The notes: generated from the sequence alone by a model not told the origin. A stretch of DNA of 64,000 nucleotides from Drechmeria coniospora (GCF_001625195.1 NC_054391.1:2511390-2575389); one strand, 5' to 3'. Numbered from the stretch's first letter, positions 24,998 to 37,756 are shown. Made by a program: numbers and translations.

Positions 24998-25209
24998 GTG
25001 GCCTGGGCCAGCCAATAAATCGCTGGGCGACGAGACCGTATACGGTACCAAAAGTTACCAGGATAGTCTGTAACTTTGTGGGCAGGTGGTGAATGAGATG
25101 TAGAAAATATTATTGAGGCACTGATGAGGAGGTAAGTCCAGAGTGGCGGGGAATGTCGTCGATAATGGGCATAATTAATGTCTTGTGTTAGCGGTAAGCT
25201 TGGGTAACT

Positions 25210-25790
25210 TTTACAGTACATGCAAATGCAGGAGTCCAGTGCAATGCTAGGTCCGGTTCAAGGTTGATTCATGTATTACTGTAAGTGCCGGTACTTGTGA
25301 GAATGTGTACATGTACATGTACTGTACATATACAGTATGTACCATTTATGGATAGACGTACTCCGTACTCCGTACAATTTATGAAAGTAATACTGAATAT
25401 TACAGTACTACTTGCATTCAGTAAGTACAGGAAGGAAGTACATGAGTACATCTATGTACTTAAGTACTTGTGGTGATTGAAGCTCGCTTGGTTCAAGTAC
25501 CTAAGTACGGAGTACTTACGGAGTTCTTAGCTCGCATTGGTCTTTAGGACTTGCACCGCTAGCAAGCTCTCCGGTTCGCCGAGGCCCACACCGGTTCACG
25601 CCAATCGATTATGGAGCCCCTGCTTGAGTACTCCGTACAGAGTGACAGTCGTCGTCAAGCCACGGCTGCTGTAAGCCGAGGTCCGTTGTACATGGCGGTG
25701 TACTCCGTACATACTCCGTACATCTACTGTAGTGGCATGACTCCATGCCCACCATCCATGACTACAGTACAGTACTAGTCTCATAAAGAG
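25210..25790. other. GTAC-word intergenic stretch
   Basis: No gene. Repeated GTACTCCGTAC, TACATGTAC and AAGTACTTG words lie between the divergent PalB and Ant1-like genes. The 350 bp nearest 26141 are the likely carrier promoter. Confidence 0.6.
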
Positions 25791-26140
25791 CAATCCACAT
25801 CATTCATCCCAGTCCCAAACCATATCTGTCCGGTCGAGGCCATTGTCGTTTCGCCTCCAACTCACCGTTTCGACATTATAACACGTCCAAACGAGGTTCT
25901 GCTTCGCCAATACCTCCTTCGCTTTGCCATTGACCAATTCCTTCTGCACTGGACGGCGTCTACAGTATATCCGCATCTACCTCCGTGCAAAGCTGCAAAG
26001 CCTTTGTCATCCTAACTGAGCTCGATATCTCCCATTTCGTGGTCTGTAAACTCAGGCATCAAATATCTTCAATACTACTATTTCTCGCTTCCTAGCGGGT
26101 AGAGCAGAATTGTACAAAATTCGCTGCAACGACCGTCCAT

Positions 26141-27405
26141 ATGGGGGCCCAATCCAAGCCTACGATTTCTCCTTGGGGTCGCGCCGCTGCCGGAGCCAGT
26201 GGTGCTGTCCTTGCCAATGCGCTCGTCTACCCACTTGACATGTAAGCTTTCGCCTCCTCCTGCCCCCCCTCCTCTTCCTGCCCTTCCCCGGCATCACATC
26301 ATCCGCTTAACCCTTGTGTTGTCCATGTCTAACACTCGTCCTACCACCCCGCAGCGTCAAGACTCGACTCCAGGTACAAGTTCGCGGCGGAAAGCTTGCT
26401 CCAGGCGCCGCTGGCAATGACCCCACCTACTCATCAACCTGGGACGCTATTTCACGCATCGTCGCCGATGACGGTATCCATGGCCTCTACGCGGGCATGA
26501 AAGGGTCCCTCCTTGGCGTCGCTTCCACAAACTTCGCCTACTTTTATTGGTACACTGTCGCGAGGACTCTCTACTTTGGCTCTCCCAGCTCCTCTGTCAC
26601 TGCGCCCTCTATCGCTGTCGAGCTCTCCCTCGGGGCCGTTGCTGGCGCCCTGGCACAGATTTTCACCATTCCCGTCGCTGTTGTCACCACCCGCCAGCAA
26701 ACGGCCAGTCGTGACGAGCGCAAGGGTCTGCTAGCCACCGCGCGCGAGGTTGTCGACGGTCCCGATGGCGTTTCGGGCCTGTGGAGAGGCCTCAAAGCCA
26801 GCCTCGTCCTCGTTATCAACCCTGCCATCACGTATGGTGCCTTCGAGCGTTTGCGCACAACATTATTCCCTCACAGGACGACCTTGAAGCCCTGGGAAGC
26901 CTTTCGTGAGTTGTGCTATCCCAGCCTTGCCAATGACATTTCGCCTGCTCCCGAGCTTATATATCGACTAATTGGCGGTTGCAGTACTTGGAGCCACTTC
27001 CAAAGCGTTGGCAACCGTCGTAACCCAGCCGCTCATTGTTGCCAAAGTTGGCCTGCAGTCAAGACCACCGCCTGGCAGAAATGAGAAGCCGTTCAAGAGC
27101 TTCATCGAAGTGATGAGATATATCATCGAGCATGAAGGCCCACTTGCCTTATTTAAGGGCATCGCACCGCAGATATTCAAGGGTTTCCTTGTCCAGGGTA
27201 TCCTCATGATGACCAAAGAGAGGTACTGCCCTACGTCTCGCGATAAATCTATCCTTACCGATACTGATTGCCTCCTCGTCAAAGGGTCGAGTTGATATTC
27301 ATTCTCTTCTTCCGTTATTTGAAATCGCTTCGCAGAGCGCACTTGCGGAAGGCCGCTAGCCTCATCTCGGCTGCTACTCGAAAGGGCAGTTTGACAAGGT
27401 CATGA
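26141..27405 (+). CDS. ANT1: Mitochondrial-carrier-family protein, peroxisomal adenine nucleotide carrier Ant1-like
   Basis: Exons 26141-26241, 26355-26905, 26985-27222 and 27285-27405 give 336 aa. Three carrier repeats are visible. The first has a canonical PLDIVKTRLQ signature. The second is degenerate (IPVAVVTTRQQ). The third reads QPLIVAKVGLQ, followed by GPLALFKGIAPQIFKGFLVQG. The overall pattern, with GLYAGMKGSLLGVASTNFAYFYWY and INPAITYGAFERL, is that of fungal Ant1/PMP34, which exchanges ATP for AMP across the peroxisomal membrane for fatty-acid activation. The basic C-terminal tail is exposed. Substrate assignment is by family resemblance; another nucleotide or NAD/CoA carrier of the same clade is possible. 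Confidence 0.85.
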
Positions 27406-27639
27406 AAGCCTCTAACAGCACCATGACGGTAATTATATGCACTCATCGTGCTTCTTTCGACGCGAGAACTTATCGCATCATAGTCCACATCTTCACCCTG
27501 GAGAGCACGGCGTGAAGGCTTGGGAGCCTGGGATGCGTATTATTTCACGACTCTGAAGACTCTTGCTCGCAAAGACGAGAGAGAGTAAGGCCTTATTGGA
27601 AGACGTTCACCCCTTCAATATAGCGAACGAAATACGAAC

Positions 27640-28070
27640 TGGGAAAGATTTTCAATTTCGCTCATATTATTTGTCTGCTTTGATCACATTTAACAAGAGT
27701 TAAAATATGATAATTTGACTAAATAGAATATAATGAATATATTCTTATATGATTTTAGGCCAAATTAAGAACATATAATTCTAGCACTACTAGTAACGTA
27801 ATTTAGGTATTTAGGTATTTTAATATATATACTATGTATTAAGTTATTCATTTTTATTAGCATAAAAACATTAATATATATAATAGCATTATACTATTTT
27901 AGAAAAATACACGGAATTAGAAGTCTAGAGTAATATAGTATATAAAATATAATAAATAGTCATAAAAATTCATGGTTACTAAAATCTATATTTTGACCTT
28001 ATGTTTCATATAGTAAATGGTGACGTACATTCGATAGTTAATTTTAATGTTTCGGTCTTGCACTACTTAT
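27640..28070. other. AT-rich island
   Basis: About 430 bp of strongly AT-rich, TpA-rich sequence between two GC-balanced genes. It has no coding capacity and no recognisable repeat from elsewhere in the window. The composition resembles heavily RIP-mutated relics. Confidence 0.5.
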
Positions 28071-28232
28071 TAGTATTGTATTAGTGCGTTGTGAATCGAG
28101 GGCGGCTTAGCTCCAACACGTAGTCACCAAGTTGCTCCAAATTCCAGGATTCCTCTATTACGATGTGCTCTGGCGACTCTGTACAGACCTAACATCTGGC
28201 AATATTCCAGCCCTTGCCCCAGCATTCTGGCA

Positions 28233-31085
28233 ATGTCGCGACGACAAGCAATCTTGGAAGACTACGCCTCGTCGATTCCTCAGGTAGGCGTCCAATCTCG
28301 TCATTCAGCCCACAACCTATCCAATTAGCAATGATGTGGAATATTCCACTGACATTTAGCATGTTGCAGATAATACTCTCCTCAACCGAAAACGAGTTCC
28401 TTGACCACCTTATTCCTGTTCTCAAAGATGCGTCTAGTTCGAGAAGGACACCAACACTAGTTCAAAACCTCGCTCGCTACTCTGAGAGTTGTGAAGCTGA
28501 TGTAGAACGCATTGGTTTGACTAGACACGAGGAGTTCCTTGATTCTGTTAGCAAGCTGCAACATGTCCGTGAAGAAACTGTGTCATTAACAGCCGAGATT
28601 CTCAAACTCAACCAATCGATTCAGGCCAGCACAGAGAAGCTTGCGGAGCAGAAAGGCGCTTTGGTCAACACGGCAGTCATTCGTCAACACATCGCTGACG
28701 CAATAAATGCTCTTAAAGACTCGCTAAAGGTGCTCTATGCAGTCAACCATGCCCACGACCTTGTGCGCCGCAAAAAATACTATTCAGCACTGAAATCGCT
28801 TGATGACCTCCAGAATGAGCATCTTGTGCCGATCCTGCAAAATCGGTATGCCACCCAGCACCGTCTGGCCGATGTTGTTCAGCAGTCCATTCCTGGTTCT
28901 CGGAAGGCCATCTCTGAAGCTGTAATGACGGACTTGAATACCTGGCTTTTTCGCATTCGGGAAACATCACAGTTCTTGGGGGAAGTTGCATTCTATCACA
29001 CTGAACTGCGAAGATCTCGGCAGAGGAAGCGGGTCGAGGACGATCAATTTCTCTCCAACTTCAAACTCAACTCCTCAATCGAGCTTGTATGTGATGAAAG
29101 CGAAGAATTCGACGTTTTAGATAACGAAGAGCTCCAAGTCGATTTTACGCCGCTCTTTGAGGCCATGCACATTCACGATGCGCTAGGCCAAAGTGACCGG
29201 TTTCGGTCCGAGTACGCTGCCACCCGACGGCAGCAAAAGGACCTTCTTCTCCCAAATTCCATCGAGCTCTTGGCCGATGATGAGTCTTCATTGAGCAGTC
29301 TGCTTGAAGGAATCGCCGGCTTCGCAATCATTGAAAAGGCAACAATGAGGCGCTTGCCACATTTACGATCTACTGTTGATGTCAGGTGCCCTCGTGCATT
29401 TCCCGCATGAAATCAGTATACTAATACAATAATACTCCAGGTCGAAGAGCTCTGGGAGTCCATGTGTAGTTCAGCAATCAACTTGACGTCCAGGGCCCTG
29501 AATGAAGTTAGCAGCGCCGAGGTTTTGTTGAAAATTAAAGGGTTTGTTGCACTGTTCATTCAGACCATGGAGGTAAGCCGCTCGCCGCAACGCACGTTTC
29601 CGGATCCCGCTCCGCAAAATAGCTGAATCGTACGCAGCGCTGGGGTTATTCGATTTTGAGCCTTGATTCATTCCTCCTCACATTGTTCGACAAGTATGCC
29701 CAACTGCTCAAACGTCGATTCAGCGAAGACTTTCAAGAAGTGAGTTGAAACAGCGTGATTGATAAGTGCAGGACTGACATATGAGCATTAGATTGTGTCG
29801 ACTGATGATTACATGCCAATGGCCATCAACTCTCTCGAAGAATATGAGAAAGTAATTAATGTCAGCTGGTTCATGCAGGATCGACCAGCAGAAGAGCTCA
29901 CGCATGTCGTCCCTTTATGTCGCCAAGTTTCAGCCGCTAACCGCGCAATAGATTCCCTTGCGTCTTGCCGTTTTCTCAGATGTATCCGTTGTGTTGCATT
30001 GATATAAGAAATTTCCTTAATCAGTTCTACTTCTTTTCGGACGACCACTTCCAGCATTCAGACGTCATTGATGAGACCTTGAGAAAGGTCAGTGTGTCAC
30101 CCCCAAGTAAAACACTGAAGTGAGGAGGCTAACAAACCTCATGCTCAGTCTCTAGACGAGCTTTTGACAGAAAAAGTCTGCAAGTCATTGGTTGAGCGTC
30201 TTAGTTCCCAGTATCTTGGTCAGATTGTTCAAATTCTCATCAATCTCGAGCATTTCGAGACAGCATGTCAAGAACTGGAACAGTTGTTGATTAGAGCAAG
30301 GTCATCCACATCGGCTGGTGGGCCACTAAAACTCAATGCGACCGAGGAGTTCCGTAACAACAAAAAGACTGCCGAGAAACGTATTTTTGAGCTGGTCAAT
30401 AGTAAGATCGACGACCTCGTGGACACGGCTGAATACGACTGGTGAGTTACCTACTATTGTGTGCATCTATTGTCATACTAAATGTCACCAGGCTGCCAAC
30501 ATCGGTAATATCAGAACCGAGCAGCTATATGCAAACTTTAACTCAGTATCTTTCTAACATCATGAATTCAACGTTGCTGGGGTTGCCACGGGAGATCAAG
30601 GAGCTGATCTACTTTGATGCACTAAGCCATGCAGCAAACAAGATTCTGGTATGGAAACCATCCATCGAGTAATCTTGTATAAATAACTTGCCATAGCTGA
30701 CATTGCTAGGCGCTTCCATTGTCCCCTGAGGTGAAACACATCAACGCTCATGGCGTCTCTGCGCTCGCTCAAGACGTGCAATACTTGACAGAATTTGTGA
30801 GTAGTCTTGAGAACGGTCAGATGTTGAGAGAGAACCTGGATGAGCTCCAACAAACCATCAACCTCATGCAATCGGAAAATCATGATGAGTTCTTCGATAT
30901 TTCCATCCGTAACAAAAAGTACGGGCGTGTGGATGCTATTAACGGGCCTACTCTTTTGGAGAAGTACGTCGTCACATTTTTTTTGGTGAGATCAATACTG
31001 ACACGCTTCTAGACTTACCCCTGTAGCTCAGGGGCGCAGTGCACCATTGTCCAACCTCTCGTCGCGCTTTGCCATGATGAAGTGA
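28233..31085 (+). CDS. SEC15: Exocyst complex subunit Sec15
   Basis: Ten exons give 772 aa: 28233-28283, 28370-29380, 29441-29572, 29638-29739, 29792-29901, 29952-30087, 30149-30441, 30492-30648, 30710-30963 and 31013-31085. Sec15 is the exocyst subunit that binds the Rab GTPase Sec4 and recruits exocytic vesicles to the plasma membrane at growing tips. The N-terminus (SSTENEFLDHLIPVLKDA) and the C-terminal part (NSTLLGLPREIKELIYFDAL, ENLDELQQTINLMQ, HDEFFDISIRNKKYG) are characteristic, and the length is usual. Intron 2 has a weak donor (GTCAGG at 29381). Intron 5 appears to use a GC donor (29902) with a perfect CTAAC branch site. Both were forced by conserved reading frame (HLRSTVD/VEELW and ELT/FPCVLPFSQ). 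Confidence 0.92.
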
Positions 31086-31434
31086 ATTGAGATGGCGGAA
31101 GAGGCCTGGACACGCAACACACAATGTGGCATATCTCTCTCGCATTGCCTCTGGACTAACCCATGCTCTGCGCATGCGAAGGCTCCGCGCACACAAAGGT
31201 TCTAATATTAGGACAAGATACTAAACTACAATACTCCGAGGGTGAAAACGAAAATACCCGACAGCGTCCCACGCAGATGTCTCCCTCCCTCTTCAATGAG
31301 TTAAGACGGTCAAGACTCCTTCAATTGTACGTCGGGCTGCACAACCGGGTTATTGGCACTGGCCATTTCATTCAAATTCTTCGGAGGACATGGGCGCCTG
31401 GAGAGTACAATGAGTAAGGGATCCGGGTCGAGAA

Positions 31435-32460
31435 TTATGGGAAACGCACCTGCTGAGGCTGCATCGCAGAATACGGGTACATTCCTTCTATCTCTCCATA
31501 CATTGACGCCGGCGCTTGGGCTTGGCCGTAAGGTGCTGTTGGAGCTGAGGGAACCTGGCCAGGATATATGTTGGGGTTTTGCCGATAGTCCGGTTCGGCT
31601 GGGAGATGATGGCCACCCATGTAGTCAGCTGGGGCCATGGGGTGAGTGGCGTGATTGGGCGTTTGGCCCATGTTGCCATGTTGCCCAGGAATCTGGCTCT
31701 GGCCTGGGCCAGGGTGGGTGGCCTGAGGAGCAGTCCCTGTTTGAGCAGTAGTCCTCTTAGCGTGAGATGAGGCCTCCTCTCGAGGGACGATATCGATTAA
31801 GAAGTCAAACATGTCCGACTTGGCAAGGGCAGACGCGATGTCAGAGCGCTGAAGCGTTCGCCGCTTGTTTTCTTCTGCATGTATCCAGGCGCGCATGGTG
31901 AGTTCCGTAATGAAGATGTCACATCCCTTTGCGAAAAGTATCGGAGCCTCGGCCGAGATCATCTTCACCTCTGGATCAGCTTTCATCACTTTTTTGATGC
32001 GTGCGAGAGGCAGCTGATGAATTTTATAATCATGGTTATCGCTCTCCAAATGGGTAATCGTCTGCTGCCAGTATGTCGTCAGAATGTCTTTGTACTGGCC
32101 AGTCAAGCCTTGGTGAACCTGGCAAGGAATCAATCAGCAAGAGGTTCAAACACAAAATCGACGGGGGGACGGACATTGGCCCAGGGCCCAGTGTAAAGCT
32201 CAGCTGGAGCGAAGCCTTGGGAAGCTAACTAAGCATCGAGTCAGAACAACTAGCAGGTGAGCGAGGAGCAAGAAGGGATTACACACGGCAGCGCAGGCAC
32301 CTATGTATAGAAGAAGAATCAATAATTTTGGTCTTGAAAGGGGAGCGAATTAGCGAGAGTGCAATCACGAACCATAGTGGCCGCCTTGGCTCGGATCATA
32401 AACCGGTGCTGAGCGGTTCTGCTGAGGGTGCGATTGAGCTGGCCGATTCTGCGGATCCAT
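31435..32460 (-). CDS. hapE: CCAAT-binding complex subunit HapE (NF-YC)
   Basis: Minus-strand exons 32460-32373, 32300-32287 (14 nt), 32228-32175 and 32118-31435 give 279 aa. HapE pairs with HapC through histone folds, and HapB joins to bind CCAAT boxes in promoters. The histone fold is residues 88-164: LPLARIKKVMKADPEVKMI, then EAPILFAKGCDIFITELTMR, then RRTLQRSDIASALAKSDMFDFLIDIV. Just N-terminal is the fungal GLTGQYKDILTTYWQQTI helix. The C-terminal tail (165-279) is Gln/Pro/Gly/Tyr-rich. The two short N-terminal exons are supported only by splice signals and reading frame. The gene is divergent from Fcf2 (571-bp shared upstream region) and convergent with Sec15. Confidence 0.92.
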
Positions 32461-32691
32461 GATCGCGATAGACGGAGACTTGCAGAGAGCTCTCCTGAAT
32501 TGGGCACTACTGGGCGACAAGTCGACAAATATGTATTTATCAACCAGTGGACGATGGAGAGACTGGCAGTCTAGAGCGTGCTGGTGCGAGGTAGGATGAT
32601 GACCCTGTTTCTGGACTGGACAACGTATTAGGGGAGTCCTTTGAGATTCGACAGATCGATTCTCTACTAGGTATCGCGAAGTGCCCGAGCG

Positions 32692-32730
32692 ATTGGCCGT
32701 ATACCGGGACTCCGGAGCGACGAGGATTGG
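32692..32730 (-). promoter_or_regulatory. Two CCAAT boxes upstream of hapE
   Basis: Reading the hapE strand, CCAAT occurs at 32696-32692 and 32730-32726, about 235 and 270 bp before the ATG. The proximal one (GGCCAATCG) fits the RRCCAATSR core favoured by the fungal CCAAT-binding complex. Function is inferred; CCAAT is common in promoters. Confidence 0.4.
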
Positions 32731-33030
32731 AGATGCGTTGATTGATCACCTTACGTGCGTTGTTGACGGGGCACGTGACGAAGTGAGCGTTGAGACTGGA
32801 CGCAATGACGCAGTGTTGGTTGGGTACTAGTATTACATAAGTCGGGTGCAATTTCTTAAATCCGGCAAACTGCAATGATTATTTAGAGTGGATGCTTTAG
32901 CGTGCTGGGACGTTCATCCCCGCCCGCATTGCATTTTTTTTTCTTCCTTCAAAATTCCTCGTGCGTGCTGCTCCATTAGCATTCTATTTTGAATTGCCCG
33001 AGGCGTCAACATATATCCATTGGGTCGCAG

Positions 33031-33863
33031 ATGACGCTCGCCATCATCGACGACCAGATCGATGAATTACTCCGCAATGCTGAACAGCGCCTGAGCGAAA
33101 GGTCGATCCCCGCCAGCCAGTTGTCGCGATCACCAGCCGACACGGGGATCACCCAAACCCAACAGATTCAGCGGGGAACGAATTCTGAGGATCTGCTTGC
33201 CGTACGAGTAGCTCGAGAGCAGGTTTCTCGGGTGGACTTGAAAAGGGTGAGTTATGGCACATTTTGCGCACCATGCTACCAAGTCATCTGTTCTTGAATA
33301 CACCTGGAAATTTGTGATGAGATCCGCTCGCGGTTACTTCTATGACGCGGGACGAGCATCCGTTTTGGATTATGCTCCCGCAACACCATGATTGTATTGC
33401 ATTCATAGTTACTCTGAATTTTCTTCTCGTCGTGTATCCTTCCCAACCACCCCACATCCTCTCACGGCCGAATATGGGCAATTCAGGTTTGGTTGCTGAC
33501 TCTTGTTAGAAAACGGCTGGTCCAAACTGGTTCCATCTCCCTCAAACCGAGCTCACATCGGAGTTCAAGAGGGACTGGCAGGTACTGCGCATGCGTGGTC
33601 TCCTAGACCCAAAACATCAAAAAAAGGCTCTGAAATATAGTGCACCCGAATTTTCGCGAGTTGGCAAAGTGGTCGCCGGTCCTGCGGATTTTTATAGTGC
33701 GCGACTGACCCGCAAGGAAAGAAAGAATACTATTTTCGACGAAGTAATGAGCAGTCATGATGGCGAAAAGCTGGGCAACAAGTATGCTGGAATTCAACGC
33801 ATCAAAACCTCCGGCAAGAAAACGTTCTACCGAAACCTCGTGTCGCAGAGACGCAAGAGATAG
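33031..33863 (+). CDS. FCF2: Fcf2-family pre-rRNA processing protein
   Basis: Exons 33031-33246 and 33510-33863 give 189 aa. Fcf2 is a small nucleolar component of the SSU processome needed for early 18S rRNA cleavages. The N-terminal third is helical and polar. The Fcf2 core starts at KTAGPNWFHLPQTELTSEF and continues with DWQVLRMRGLLDPKHQKK, then FSRVGKVVAGPADFYSARLT and RKERKNTIFDEVM. The C-terminus is very basic (SGKKTFYRNLVSQRRKR), as expected for an RNA-associated protein. The 263-bp intron is long for this window. Start chosen as the first true ATG. Confidence 0.92.
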
Positions 33864-33999
33864 ATCCAGGAGCCATATGTTTATGCACCATTACGAATGG
33901 GCCAGAACCCCATATGCTCACCGCCAGCGAACTGGTGGTTGTAACACTGCAATCGCGTATGTACGTTATCCGTACTCTCAATATTCCTAATGGACCTCC

Positions 34000-35900
34000 G
34001 TAGCCATGAGGTGTTAACTGTGGGCTTCTGACTTCGCCTTTCGTCACCGAACCTGGTGTGGATGCAAGTGTAACTTGATGCCTAGTATCGGATTATGCGT
34101 CCTATATGCAATGTCAATAACACCCATGTTGGCATTCTGGTGATGGTAAATGGATGAGATTATACAAGTACATGGTTGTAGATTCTGGCACTTCGGACCT
34201 TATAATATTATTGTTTTGCCTTGCTGAGGCTTGCTAAGGCGTGATGGACGCTGAACGTCCCTTGCGACGTATAGGGTAGACATCATCTTATCTTGGTGAG
34301 TGGGGAATGATTTGTGTTGGCCAAACATCCAGTCACAAACACTCTACTTGACAAACGAGTGCAAAGGCCCTACTAGAGGCAATGAGTCCACAAGTGGCAG
34401 AGTGACTGAGGCCCAGTAGCTAGTAGGCTGGCCACGGTTGCCTAGATGCGAGGACGGAAACAAAGAGTGCATTGATCCCTAATGAGCCCCCACTTCATCC
34501 CTGGACTGAGTAGCTACACCTAGGAAGCTCCCCTGGCTAATTCGGCCAGCCTTCTACAGTAGGTGGTCCTGTGCCATATAAGTATACAGCTATGCGATGC
34601 ACACTCCGTGCACAATGCCTCCTGACAGGCCCCCTTTGTACTGGCAATCCATTCAGAAGCCTCAACTCGGTAGCTCATAGGACAGTAGCCTCATCGATAC
34701 ATACATAGTATCTTATTTTCATTAAACTGAGTTGGCGCGTTTGGGTTGGCCAAGCAGCTAGACACGATACATTTCACCTCGCAAGTGCTAGTACTTGAGA
34801 TAGCTGTAACGGCTAGTTGGAGCGACATTACGGCTGCAATTGTCAGATGCAACTTGTGGGTACCATAGGAGGTAGAGTGAGGTCTGGGTAGTTGCAGCCA
34901 GCACTGCTAACTAGCCGAGGGACTTGTGGGGTGTTGTAGAACATGTGATGATCCCTGAGGAGTCCCTCGTCTTCCTTTGAGGAAAAGTCTCCTAGCCTTA
35001 TGTAGGAGGCCTGGCTAGATAACCTCCTTACGCAGGATGTGACCTGACATCAAGAGACAGTCGGATCAGACGAGGGAATCACAATTGCCATTGATTCGGA
35101 GGGGATAAAAGGGAATGTCGCTAGTGAAGAAGATTGAGCAAAGCCGTCCCCATACCAGAGGCAATCTAAGTACATGTTGGCTTGTCCAGCCACATATGCC
35201 CCAGCCCAGCGCCGCAACTTGCTGGACTGTCGCAAGGCCTGGTACTTGTACTTATGGGTAATGGCAACTAAGCTACAAGGGCTTCTTTGATCCTGTAGTA
35301 AACCCACGGCAAGGAAATTTGTACTTGTTGGTTAAGAAACTTACTGTAGTCTCTATACCTAGAGCGCGGCTCCTGTGGAGGATATTCTATTGCCATCTAG
35401 CCCACTGGGCTGGGAGACAACTGGGCTAGTGGCCTAAGCAGCATTCGGCTAATCAACCACACCAATAAGAGTCCACTGTACTCCGTTCAACTCCGTACAG
35501 TCACTCAGCATTCGGGCCTGACTACTCACTTACTGTATTTGCTTCTACTAAGGAATAGCTAAGAACCATAACAATAAGGTATTATATTATTTATAATGTG
35601 GTACGGAGCAGCTAGTTGTTAATATGCCGGTATTAATATTTCCTATTATTCCGGAACTTTACAGCATTTCTCACCTAGTATTATTCTGGCTTATTTGATT
35701 CGCTAAAACCAATGTGGTTAAGAGCTTTTCTTGTGTAAAACTACAAATATTTCTACGTCTGTGTGGCCGAACGTACTTGTACTTACGGTACTTAAAGTGT
35801 ATTATGAATATGTGGACACCAACTCCTCCGTACTTAGGTACTAGTGAGATGCGTCATTGACAGCTTCTACGAGCGCGACCAACTCACCATTAACAAGGGC
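34000..35900. other. Long interval without supported genes
   Basis: 1.9 kb with no coding region I can defend. The sequence has many TAG/CTA words and two loosely similar stretches around 34410-34560 and 34860-35020 (each with a TGATCCCT...CCTAG...GGCTA order), which could be a decayed repeat. I cannot assign a family. Confidence 0.35.
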
Positions 35901-35914
35901 ATCTATGTTGCACA

Positions 35915-37226
35915 ATGTCCACACCTCAGACGCACCCCAGTGAGAAGGAGGCGGCCAGGAAAGGCCGCATTCGCAATTTCGACATGGACTGGCTGAAGAC
36001 GAAGCTAGATGTGTCCCACTTCGACCTCAACGCTGTTCTACGTGGTTTCCAGCTTACTCTCGTAGGAGGTTGATGAGTCAATGCTCCCTGAAGATGATAG
36101 CGGCTAATTTTATTTCAAGCTTATAGGGCTCTTCAGAACCCGGACTTGTTCACGAGCGCACAGTATCGGCAGGCTGCCATGGCAGTTGCCGCGGGCATTG
36201 TCATTCGGTTGATACTCGCTATTCCGGTGAGATGAATGTTAGCTATCTTCGGAGGGCTACCGTGCCGCTGACCAGTTTGGTTCCCCAGATTATCGGTGTC
36301 AAGGCACTGCTGTGGCTTTTTTCGTTCGCATATTCGGTGGACAGGACGTCATGGGACGATAGACTCAACTTCATTGGAGAATACGTCCTTCAGGTGCCCT
36401 TCTTCCTCATGACTCTCTTGAGACACCTGGTTCCTACAATGGATGACCTGTGAGTTGCCTCTAATCCCCCTTCCTGCGCCGACAGCTACTGATAGTAAGG
36501 TGCAGGTTTATGCAGTCGCTCCAATGGGTTGATTTGACCTACGTGCAAAAACATAAGCACGACAACGCTGAAACCCTGCGTGACTTGTACTATCCGAACT
36601 TGCGGCTGTACAATTCACGCTCTGATGGCAACACGCACAACAAGAACAATTCTCGGGCACTACCCTCGTTCTTGACAAAGTTCTTTCGCAAAGGTTGCAT
36701 CTCCATCCTCATATTCGGTCTCTCATACCTGCCGCTCGTCGGAACCTTAGTGCTGCCAGCCGCCAGTTTCTATACCTTCAATAAGTCTGTAGGTCTCGGC
36801 CCGGCTGCGGCCATCTTTGGAACGAGCATCTTTCTGCCAAGGAGATGGCTCGTTATATTTTTGCAGACTTATTTTGCTTCCAGGAGTCTCATGCGAGAGC
36901 TTCTAGAACCCTATTTCGCCCGCATCAAGCTCACAAAGACTGAAAAGAAAAACTGGTTCCGGAGTCGCGAGGGGGTCCTATTTGGGTTCGGACTAGGGTT
37001 CTATTTGCTCATAAGAACCCCACTGTTTGGTGTTCTCATATACGGCATCGCCGAAGCTTCCACCGCCTATCTCGTAACCAAAGTCACCGATCCTCCACCC
37101 CCTCCTGCTGAAGTAAGAGCATTCGTGAACAGCCAGCAGGTGTGGCGAAATAAACACGAATTTCTGAGCCTCTCGCTCGCCGACCTAGATTCTGTCCATC
37201 GCAGCCCTCGCCACCCTAAATCCTAG
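35915..37226 (+). CDS. RRT8/LDS-like (EI24-type) multipass membrane protein
   Basis: Exons 35915-36068, 36120-36226, 36289-36449 and 36506-37226 give 380 aa. Hydrophobic segments lie in the first third (AAMAVAAGIVIRLILAIPIIGVKALLW split), the middle (ISILIFGLSYLPLVGTLVLP and LGPAAAIFGTSIF) and the last third (GVLFGFGLGFYLLIRTPLFG). Polar loops include TLRDLYYPNLRLYNSRSDG. The order of helices and the ALQNPDLFTSAQYRQAA segment recall the fungal RRT8/Lds family (lipid-droplet and spore-wall proteins in yeast) of the EI24 superfamily. The exact role is not inferable. Acceptor 1 (TTTCAAG, 36119) was preferred over TTATAG, 7 bp downstream, because it keeps the frame. Confidence 0.65.
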
Positions 37227-37756
37227 GCCTGGCTTCGGATAAGGAACAACACATAACTACTACGGTTACTATTTTTAGGACTAACGCCAGGCTGTTTCAA
37301 TAAAATATCTTGAATGGCTCTGATATTATTACCATCATTATGCCATGTAGCATTGTGATTGTCTCGGGCTACGCCTGAGTGCTTCGCCCGAGTACAAGCA
37401 GAAGTAATTAGTTAGGCCCGAAATGCTAGGGTAGTGACCGTAGACTCTTTTAGGTGTAGTGAATTGATAAATAAGTACTGCTTAGTTAAAACTTTCACTT
37501 TTGCCCAAGTACGATAGAAATGGGTGCCTGCTGGCGCAACGAAAAGAAGCAATAACTACTGTTTAGTTTAGCTCTTTTGGGTCAACCCCGTCGCAAACAT
37601 TTATACATTTGATATAAGTCATTGTATAATGCAAGGCCGAATTCTTGTTAAAATTTACATAATAGCAATGAAAAAAAATATTATTGCAAAAATAGTACTG
37701 CTTCTATTAAGTATTTCATGGATCATTATTCCACATAATGAGAAAATATATAAGAT

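Noticed and set aside
34410..35020. Possible diverged repeat pair in the 34-36 kb interval
   Set aside because: Similarity is too weak to call by eye. A dot-plot with at least 65% identity over 100 bp would be needed to accept it.
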